Positions 1-4,198 of a DNA stretch of 5,151 bases are shown here, in pieces. This stretch comes from DASSRQ01 sp035701665. Lineage in GTDB: Bacteria > Vulcanimicrobiota > Vulcanimicrobiia > Vulcanimicrobiales > Vulcanimicrobiaceae. The notes under the pieces are model-generated. The model saw nothing but the letters and a program-made list of their open reading frames with translations, was not told the origin of the DNA and did not search any database. The position numbers and the translations under genes are program-made. Location: NCBI GenBank assembly GCA_035701665.1, contig DASSRQ010000038.1, forward strand, positions 1 to 5,151, written 5' to 3'. The first letter of the stretch is position 1, and each line of letters opens with the position of its first letter.

Positions 1-138
1 GTCGAAGAGCGCACGGAAGTGCATTGCGCGCGGTGCAGCGGGCATTTGGGCCACGTGTTCGACGACGGCCCGAAACCGACGGGTCTGCGCTACTGCATCG
101 ACGGGGTTGCGCTGAGGTTCACAGCGAGCCGCGGTTAG
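1..138 (+). CDS. msrB: Peptide-methionine (R)-S-oxide reductase MsrB, C-terminal part (5' end outside window)
   Basis: MsrB reduces methionine-R-sulfoxide in oxidised proteins back to methionine, normally with thioredoxin as electron donor. Only the last 45 codons and the TAG stop are visible. Numbering from the window edge, they show a CARC pair (Cys9, Cys12) that fits the second half of the structural zinc site, then the family signature GHLGHVFDDGP with both conserved histidines (15 and 18), then PTGLRYCID, whose Cys32 is the catalytic cysteine. The protein ends about 13 residues after that cysteine, as is usual for MsrB (about 130-150 residues in full), so the C-terminus looks intact. The start and any fused MsrA domain lie to the left. 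Its 3' end overlaps the convergent nuclease gene by 20 bases. Identification is firm because the signature is nearly continuous. Confidence 0.96.
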   Translation, partial: VEERTEVHCARCSGHLGHVFDDGPKPTGLRYCIDGVALRFTASRG

Positions 139-562
139 CGCGCGCGATCAGATCGTTGAGTGTGAGAATCTCGATCTTCTCCGACTCGCGCACGTACGAC
201 CGGAACTCTTCCGATAGATAAAACTCGACTAATCCCGCGCTGAACCCATCGCCGCCGATGACAATGTACGCCTTGTCGTACGAGGCGTTTTCGCGCAGTG
301 TATGCAGCAGTTTTATCACTTCGAAGGGTACCTTTTCTTCCGCGCTTCCGGCAGTCTGCTGCCATTTGAGCGAAACCAAGAACTTCGAGCCGTTCGGCCG
401 CATCGCAACGATGTCGGCTTTATGTCTGCCGCCGCCGGGCTTCGTGCCGACGAGCACCTGTTTCTGCACGGCGTAACTGTTGTTGAGCAGCACCGCTTCG
501 ACGGTAACTTCGAGCGTCGAGCCGGTCTTAGTGCCGACGCTTCCGGGAAACAGCGAACCCAT
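119..562 (-). CDS. Small PD-(D/E)XK-type nuclease, candidate Type II restriction endonuclease
   Basis: A 147-residue protein with no signal peptide or membrane segment. The order of elements fits a PD-(D/E)XK nuclease core: an N-terminal helix with acidic residues (Glu18, Glu22), a strand ending in Lys-Ala-Asp50-Ile-Val, then a strand Phe-Leu-Val-Ser64-Leu-Lys66-Trp-Gln-Gln. The usual acidic residue two before the lysine is Ser64. A downstream glutamate (Glu81, or Glu75/76) could replace it, as in the Cfr10I/NgoMIV group, where a Ser-x-Lys motif is completed by a later Glu. A second alpha/beta part (residues 95-147) contains YIVIGGDGFSAGLVEF. The start is fixed by a GAGGAA Shine-Dalgarno six bases upstream and by TGATG overlap with the methylase stop. 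Pairing with a methylase suggests restriction. However, 147 residues is shorter than almost all Type II enzymes, so a repair or methyl-state-dependent nuclease remains possible. Fold call is moderate; substrate is inferred only. Confidence 0.8.
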   Translation of the reverse strand: MGSLFPGSVGTKTGSTLEVTVEAVLLNNSYAVQKQVLVGTKPGGGRHKADIVAMRPNGSKFLVSLKWQQTAGSAEEKVPFEVIKLLHTLRENASYDKAYIVIGGDGFSAGLVEFYLSEEFRSYVRESEKIEILTLNDLIARANRGSL

Positions 563-1377
563 CAGAGATTCCTCACGGCGATCATCTCTTTCGCGTCGTC
601 GCGGTTGCCGTCGCAGCTGATGCGGCGCGGCGCCGGGACGACTTGCGTTTTAAAGCCGAGCGAGCGGTAGAGTTTCAAGATGCGCGGCGTCGCCTGATTC
701 GATGCGACGACGGGTCCGCGATGCTGCGCGAGCCACTTCGCAAGACGCTTTTGATCGTCCCAGGAGAAGCCGCCGGCAAAATACGACGTAAACTCGACAT
801 CGTACGGCGGATCGGCATACACGAAATCGTCGTCGTCGAGCGCAATCGTCTCGAAGTCGCTGCAGGTGAAGTCGTAATCGCGAAGCGCCGTTTTGAACTG
901 CAGCAGATCGCGGTCGTACGAGATGGTTTTATAGCGTCCGAACGGCACGTTGAACACGCCCTTTGCGTTGAAGCGGCACAGTCCGTTATAGCCGGTACGG
1001 TTCAGATAGTAAAAGAGCGCTGCGGCTTCTTCGCTCTGTTCTTTTCCTTGCGCGACGAGTTCGTTGAAGCGCTCGCGGTTGTTCGTGTACACCGCGCGAT
1101 CGTTCAGCGTTTCGATCTTCGTGCGCTTCAGGTCGAGCCCGCTCTGCAGCTGTTTGTAGAATGCAATCAAATGCGGGTTCAGATCGTTGAGCAAAGCCCG
1201 CTGCGGCTGCAGTCCCAGCGTTACCGCCAAACCGCCGACGAACGGCTCGACGAGCCGGCACCCTTCGTGGCCGCTCCATAGCGGCAGCAGATGCGGGACG
1301 AGCCAACGCTTTCCGCCCGCCCATTTGAGCGGCGGTGCGAGCGGTGCGGGACGCAGTGCTACGGCCATTGCGCTCAT
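562..1377 (-). CDS. dam: Dam-family DNA adenine-N6 methyltransferase (D12 class)
   Basis: Transfers a methyl group from S-adenosylmethionine to adenine N6 in DNA. From the ATG at 1377 the product is 271 residues, close to E. coli Dam (278). Visible motifs in order are LKWAGGK (17-23), EPFVGGLAVTLGL (44-56, SAM-binding motif I region), NDLNPHL (64-70), FYYLNRTGYNGLCRFN (122-137), FNVPFGRY (142-149), the catalytic DPPY (189-192), SNQATPRILKLY (226-237) and RRISCDGNRDDAKEMIAV (251-268). By eye, residues used by E. coli Dam to read GATC (Lys9, Tyr119, Asn120, Leu122, Arg124, Pro134, Tyr138) are all retained, here Lys18, Tyr130, Asn131, Leu133, Arg135, Pro145, Tyr149. GATC specificity is therefore plausible. 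The start overlaps the HAD stop as ATGA; an ATG at 1398 with a weak ACAGG site is the alternative. The open frame continues to 1572, but that part is shadow of the HAD gene. The TGA overlaps the nuclease ATG, which argues for a modification partner rather than an orphan methylase. Confidence 0.95.
   Translation of the reverse strand: MSAMAVALRPAPLAPPLKWAGGKRWLVPHLLPLWSGHEGCRLVEPFVGGLAVTLGLQPQRALLNDLNPHLIAFYKQLQSGLDLKRTKIETLNDRAVYTNNRERFNELVAQGKEQSEEAAALFYYLNRTGYNGLCRFNAKGVFNVPFGRYKTISYDRDLLQFKTALRDYDFTCSDFETIALDDDDFVYADPPYDVEFTSYFAGGFSWDDQKRLAKWLAQHRGPVVASNQATPRILKLYRSLGFKTQVVPAPRRISCDGNRDDAKEMIAVRNL
569..574 (-). promoter_or_regulatory. Shine-Dalgarno of the nuclease gene
   Basis: On the minus strand GAGGAA lies six bases before the ATG at 562-560, inside the last codons of the methylase gene. 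It is the best ribosome-binding site in the minus-strand cluster. Nuclease translation can therefore start independently of, or be boosted by, ribosomes ending at the overlapping methylase TGA. Confidence 0.75.
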
Positions 1378-2045
1378 TCTTGCGCTCGTTCGTGCCATAC
1401 GCCTGTCACAATTTCGCGCGCCGTCTGCGGAAGCTTCGTCAAATCGGGCAGCACGGCCGAAGCGGTAGACGGATCTTGTCCGGTGCGATCGCGATCGATC
1501 CAGATGCGCGGCAACCCTAAACGGCTCGCGGGCTCGATATCGTGAAACCAACTGCACGCCGCATGCACCCATTGCTGCGGCTCCCGCCGCCGGCGAAACG
1601 CTTCGAAATGCGCGAGTCCCGGTTTATAGCTGCGAACTTGCTGCGCCGTTACGAGCTCGTCGAACGTAAACCCCAAGCGCGCCTGCGTGCGTGCAAAAAG
1701 ATCGTCGTCGCAGTTGGTCAGGACGGCGAGACTCCAGCCGTCGGCGCGCAGTTCGTTCAGCGCAGGCAGCGTATCGCTAAAGGGCGGCAGTTCGTCCCAG
1801 CGATCGGCGAGGACGCCGGCATCCGAAGGTTTGAGCGGAAAACCGATCTCGTGTGCGGCGCGTTCGAGCGCGATGCGCGTCACGTCGCGATAGAGCCGGA
1901 ACGGCTCGCGTTCGACGTCCGGTTCGTGACGATGATACGCTTCGACCAGTTCGGGCGCGCGCTCGCCGGCGAGGTCATACAAGCAGCGCTTAAAGCCGCC
2001 GTTCCAGTCAACCAGCGTTCCGAAGCAATCGAATGAGATCCACAT
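1374..2045 (-). CDS. HAD-superfamily hydrolase, haloacid-dehalogenase-type-II-like
   Basis: A 223-residue soluble protein with the full HAD core. Motif I is FDCFGTLVDW with nucleophile Asp6; motif II is VLTNCDDD with Thr110; motif III is Lys141 in RSYKPG; motif IV is HDIEPA with Asp169. The residue two after the nucleophile is Phe rather than the acid/base Asp of HAD phosphatases, which points to the haloacid dehalogenase branch (D-x-Y/F). By eye, several residues of true L-2-haloacid dehalogenases are missing: the Ser-x-Asn positions before motif IV are Cys and Trp, and the Tyr after the motif III lysine is Phe. The substrate is therefore unknown and dehalogenation is not assured. The ATG at 2045 is chosen. 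A TTG at 2054 with AGGG nine bases upstream, overlapping the tRNA CCA end, would add three residues. It lies about 20 bases after the tRNA and overlaps the methylase by ATGA, so it is the first protein gene of the cluster. Confidence 0.9.
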   Translation of the reverse strand: MWISFDCFGTLVDWNGGFKRCLYDLAGERAPELVEAYHRHEPDVEREPFRLYRDVTRIALERAAHEIGFPLKPSDAGVLADRWDELPPFSDTLPALNELRADGWSLAVLTNCDDDLFARTQARLGFTFDELVTAQQVRSYKPGLAHFEAFRRRREPQQWVHAACSWFHDIEPASRLGLPRIWIDRDRTGQDPSTASAVLPDLTKLPQTAREIVTGVWHERAQE

Positions 2046-2066
2046 TGCGCGCAAAGAGAAAAGCCC

Positions 2067-2142
2067 TGGAGCCGACGGCCGGATTTGAACCGGCGACCTA
2101 TTGTTTACGAAACAATTGCTCTACCAACTGAGCTACGTCGGC
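2067..2142 (-). tRNA. trnT: tRNA-Thr (anticodon CGU), CCA encoded
   Basis: Read on the minus strand, the sequence folds as a complete cloverleaf. The acceptor stem GCCGACG/CGTCGGC has 7 perfect pairs, the D stem is GCTC/GAGC, and the anticodon stem ATTGT/ACAAT holds the loop TTCGTAA. The variable loop is AGGTC, and the T stem GCCGG/CCGGC holds the loop TTCAAAT. The anticodon CGT (2107-2109) decodes the threonine codon ACG. The discriminator base is T (2070) and CCA is encoded at 2069-2067. Total length is 76 bases including CCA. The HAD gene follows on the same strand, so the tRNA may be cut out of a longer transcript that also carries the HAD-methylase-nuclease genes. Confidence 0.97.
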
Positions 2143-2150
2143 CCGTCAGG

Positions 2151-2178
2151 GCCGCGCACCAGGTTCTGCGTACGCGGC
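2151..2178. repeat. 9-bp inverted repeat just upstream of the tRNA
   Basis: The arms GCCGCGCAC (2151-2159) and GTACGCGGC (2170-2178) pair over 9 positions (one G-T wobble in RNA) around a 10-base loop. The repeat ends eight bases before the tRNA 5' end, so in the precursor transcript it could form a leader hairpin next to the RNase P cleavage site, or serve as a DNA operator. A competing pairing, AGGGCCG (2148-2154) with CGGCCCT (2181-2187), uses overlapping bases. No T-run follows, so this is not a clear terminator. Confidence 0.45.
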
Positions 2179-2216
2179 TTCGGCCCTTCGCGCAAACGTA
2201 AGAACCGCGAAAAGAA

Positions 2217-2249
2217 CGGCCGCCTCCGGTAAGCAAGCGGCCGCTTTTT
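2217..2249 (+). terminator. Terminator-like hairpin with T5 tail, no obvious plus-strand gene before it
   Basis: The arms CGGCCGC (2217-2223) and GCGGCCG (2237-2243) make a 7-bp GC stem with a 13-base loop, followed by C and five T's on the plus strand. On the minus strand the same stem is followed by TTCTTTTC, so it may work in both directions. In the minus direction it would insulate the tRNA cluster from upstream transcription; in the plus direction no gene upstream needs it. Shape is clear, function is uncertain. Confidence 0.5.
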
Positions 2250-2401
2250 GGAGCGAGTCACTCTGCCCACACCCGGCGTACGTGGCTCAACTCGGCTATT
2301 AGGTCGCGCCGTGAGGCGTTCCTGCCCGGGATCTTCGGCCCATTCTGACCGTATTTTTACGCGCGCATTCACCCGGCGCTCCCGGTTCTTTAGGCTGGTC
2401 T

Positions 2402-2419
2402 ATGGCTCGAACGAGCCAT
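2402..2419. promoter_or_regulatory. Near-perfect dyad upstream of the lipoprotein gene, candidate operator or leader hairpin
   Basis: ATGGCTCG (2402-2409) and CGAGCCAT (2412-2419) are exact 8-base inverted arms around AA. The dyad ends 31 bases before the lipoprotein ATG and 15 bases before its Shine-Dalgarno. As DNA it resembles a dimeric repressor site; as RNA it gives a 7-bp stem closed by a GAAC tetraloop. It matches no operator consensus that I know well. Confidence 0.45.
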
Positions 2420-2434
2420 CGTTGCTACCACCCT

Positions 2435-2440
2435 AAAGGA
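2435..2440 (+). promoter_or_regulatory. Shine-Dalgarno of the small lipoprotein gene
   Basis: AAAGGA lies 10 bases before the ATG at 2451, in an A-rich leader (AAAGGACAAAAATCTC). It is the strongest ribosome-binding site on the plus strand of the window and supports translation of the short gene that follows. Confidence 0.75.
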
Positions 2441-2450
2441 CAAAAATCTC

Positions 2451-2618
2451 ATGACCAAACGTCTGACAACCTTGCTCGCCGCTCTGGCGCTTGCGGCGGG
2501 CCTTGTCTCTGCTTGCACTCCCGGCTCGGGCCGGAGCACCCTCCCGTACGCGGGGCGCACGACCATGGACGTGACCCCCTCGCCGCCGGACAGCGGCGGC
2601 GGCATGCCCGGGAAATAA
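2451..2618 (+). CDS. Very small predicted lipoprotein (55 residues)
   Basis: The product is 55 residues. It has a textbook lipoprotein signal: MTKR charged start, a hydrophobic segment LTTLLAALALAAGLV, and the lipobox V-S-A-C with Cys22 as the lipidation site after cleavage by signal peptidase II. The predicted mature part is only 34 residues, rich in Gly, Pro, Ser and Thr (TPGSGRSTLPYAGRTTMDVT, then a PSPPDSGGG tail), with no cysteine except the anchor. It should sit as a short flexible peptide on the membrane. The A-rich AAAGGA ribosome-binding site, the lipobox and a stem-loop terminator just after the TAA all support a real, probably monocistronic gene despite its size. I recognise no family. 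Small lipoproteins of this kind may be structural, chaperone-like or lineage-specific orphans; no function can be assigned. Confidence 0.85.
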   Translation: MTKRLTTLLAALALAAGLVSACTPGSGRSTLPYAGRTTMDVTPSPPDSGGGMPGK

Positions 2619-2632
2619 CGGAGCTCACTTGC

Positions 2633-2669
2633 GCGTCGGCGGGTCATGGACGGCCCGCCGACGCATTTT
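2633..2669 (+). terminator. Strong intrinsic-terminator-like stem-loop after the lipoprotein gene
   Basis: The arms GCGTCGGCGGG (2633-2643) and CCCGCCGACGC (2654-2664) pair perfectly over 11 positions around a 10-base loop, followed by ATTTTA. It begins 14 bases after the lipoprotein stop. The T-run is short (four), so termination may be partial. It ends only a few bases before the next gene's ATG at 2677, so it could also act as an attenuator or leader hairpin of that gene. The minus-strand side has no T-run, so it works in the plus direction only. Confidence 0.75.
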
Positions 2670-2676
2670 ATGAACG

Positions 2677-4197
2677 ATGGGGAGGGTTTCGGCAGAACGA
2701 TCGGCATCGGATCGCGCCGTCGTTCGCGACATGCAGGCGGCCTTGGGTGAAGCGCGCGTCAAAGACGCCGCGGCACTCTACGACCGCAAGCCGCTGCAAG
2801 ACCCCGACGCAGTACTGCTTCGCGCGCGCGTTGCTTTGAAGCAACAGCAGGCGCGCGAGGCGATGCAACTGCTCCTGCGCCTCAAACATCTCGAACCCGG
2901 ACGCGAAGCGCAGCGCCTGATGCTGATGGGCGTAGCCGAATCGCGCGTCAATCAATTCGACGCGGCCGACAATTACTTCGATCGTGCGGCCGCCGTCCCG
3001 AAAGGTTCGCTCGGTGCGGAGCTGCCGTACTGGCGCGGACGCCGCTATCTGCTCGAACGCCGCGCAGATGACGCGCGCGAGCAGCTGCACGCGATGCAGC
3101 CGTTTACTTCGGCAGCGGCGCGTGCGATGGCCGGCACGCTCGAAAGCGGCATCTACATCCAAGACGAGCGCTATTTCGATGCGGCGCGCGTGCTCATGGC
3201 GATGCTCGAATCAATTGAGGAGTCCGGCACCGAGCTCGAATCGTGGATCTGGGGGTTACACTCGCTGGCCGTGCTTGCGCGCGAAACGGATTATCCGGAA
3301 GCGCGGGCGTTCGTTAAACCGCGGGCGCAACGAGCGAATTGGCCTGCCGATTTTGCTGCCAATAAATTTCAAACGCAAAAGGCGGTCGCGTGGAGTTACG
3401 CGCTCGAGGGCGATTACTTCAACGCGTTTCGTTTGTTGAAACTTGCGGCCGCGGGAGCGCCGAGCGGGCCATGGAGCGCTATGGTGTGTTTGGACCGCGC
3501 TTATCTGGCGCGGTGCGTGAACGAACGCCGCTGGTCGCGCGACGAACTCGGTGAAGCCGAAGACATTCTGGCGCGCGTCGATTGGCACAAGGCTTCGAAC
3601 GAAGAGACCGTGGCCTTGCTGATCGCTGCAGAGCTTTTCGCCGCCGTCGAGCCGTCGCGAGCGCTCAACTATCTCTCGCAGTTTTCAGAACTGCCGCCCT
3701 CGCTGAATCCGCTGCTGCATTACCGCACCGACCGCCGGCTGCAAGCGCAGGCGGACTACGCGTCCGCTCTCGTGCAGCTCGAACTCGGCAATAGAACGGC
3801 GGCGATCGCCAATCTCAAGAAGTGCTGGACGGTGTACGACGCCATCCGGTACGACTGGCGCGCCGGCCGCGCAGCTTTACGTTTGTACGAAACGACGGGC
3901 GACGAAGAGTGGCTGCGCCGCGCTAAAGACAAACTGCGAAACTACGGCGCGAGTTGGCTCCACGACGAACTTGCAAAGTACGAGCATGACGACGCGTTGA
4001 GTACGCTGCTCACACCCGCGCAGGAGCACATCTTCCGGCTGCTGTGCGAAGGCCGTTCGACGGCCGATATGTGCGCGCATACCGGAAGAAGCCACTTCAC
4101 GATCCAAAACCACATCAAAGCCATTCTGAAAGCGTTCAACGTGCCGAACCGCCCGGCGCTGCTGGCCGAAGCGGCGCGGCGCGGCCTGATCGTCTGA
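2677..4197 (+). CDS. TPR-repeat transcriptional regulator with C-terminal LuxR/GerE-type HTH
   Basis: A 506-residue cytoplasmic protein with no signal peptide or membrane segment. Residues about 40-430 are alpha-helical and carry degenerate TPR-like pairs, clearest at 41-74 (QDPDAVLLRARVALKQQQAR onward), 75-107 (LMGVAESRVNQFDAADNYFD) and 231-258 (AVAWSYALEGDYFNAFRLLK). Residues 444-506 are a LuxR-type HTH: LTPAQEHIFRLLCEGRSTAD, then a recognition helix in SHFTIQNHIKAILKAF, ending NRPALLAEAARRG. There is no response-regulator receiver and no Walker A ATPase motif, so it is neither a two-component regulator nor a MalT/LAL-type STAND protein. The TPR part probably senses a protein or small ligand. 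The ATG at 2677 has no good Shine-Dalgarno and an in-frame TGA lies at 2671, so upstream extension is impossible; Met19 (2731) is the alternative start. One base separates it from the membrane protein gene, suggesting joint expression. Confidence 0.9.
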   Translation: MGRVSAERSASDRAVVRDMQAALGEARVKDAAALYDRKPLQDPDAVLLRARVALKQQQAREAMQLLLRLKHLEPGREAQRLMLMGVAESRVNQFDAADNYFDRAAAVPKGSLGAELPYWRGRRYLLERRADDAREQLHAMQPFTSAAARAMAGTLESGIYIQDERYFDAARVLMAMLESIEESGTELESWIWGLHSLAVLARETDYPEARAFVKPRAQRANWPADFAANKFQTQKAVAWSYALEGDYFNAFRLLKLAAAGAPSGPWSAMVCLDRAYLARCVNERRWSRDELGEAEDILARVDWHKASNEETVALLIAAELFAAVEPSRALNYLSQFSELPPSLNPLLHYRTDRRLQAQADYASALVQLELGNRTAAIANLKKCWTVYDAIRYDWRAGRAALRLYETTGDEEWLRRAKDKLRNYGASWLHDELAKYEHDDALSTLLTPAQEHIFRLLCEGRSTADMCAHTGRSHFTIQNHIKAILKAFNVPNRPALLAEAARRGLIV

Positions 4198-4198
4198 C

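Larger units (their letters stand above)
2143..2434. other. Gene-free stretch between divergent units, rich in inverted repeats
   Basis: No convincing coding frame was found on either strand; the open frames here have no ribosome-binding site and no recognisable protein character. The stretch must hold the promoter of the minus-strand tRNA cluster and that of the plus-strand lipoprotein gene, but no clear -35/-10 pair stands out on either strand. It contains the inverted repeats listed separately at 2151-2178, 2217-2249 and 2402-2419. I compared 2250-2400 with my memory of tmRNA, RNase P, SRP, 6S and common riboswitch cores and recognised none, though a small RNA cannot be excluded. Confidence 0.6.

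Noticed and set aside
119..562. MutH-like, GATC-nicking mismatch-repair partner of Dam
   Set aside because: The protein is far shorter than MutH (about 229 residues) and the Ser-Leu-Lys site does not resemble the MutH motif.
643..1281. 212-codon open frame on the plus strand opposite the methylase
   Set aside because: It is antisense to a firmly identified Dam-family gene, has no family motif, and is explained by GC-rich third positions.
1378..1572. 65-residue N-terminal extension of the methylase
   Set aside because: It lies wholly inside the HAD coding region, is rich in Arg and Ser without domain character, and Dam proteins start just before the LKWAGGK motif.
1542..2036. 164-codon open frame on the plus strand opposite the HAD gene
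   Set aside because: Composition is Arg/Ala-rich shadow code; the HAD motifs on the minus strand explain the frame.
2067..2090. tRNA 3' end as a phage-type attachment site
   Set aside because: I looked for a second copy of the tRNA 3' segment elsewhere in the window and found none, and there is no integrase; a copy outside the window cannot be excluded.
2395..2404. TGGTCTATG as an extended -10 promoter for the lipoprotein gene
   Set aside because: Only about half of the -10 bases match and no acceptable -35 lies 16-18 bases upstream.
2390..2707. 105-codon minus-strand open frame across the lipoprotein gene
   Set aside because: It runs through the stem-loop and antisense to the lipoprotein, which has the better ribosome-binding site and signal sequence.
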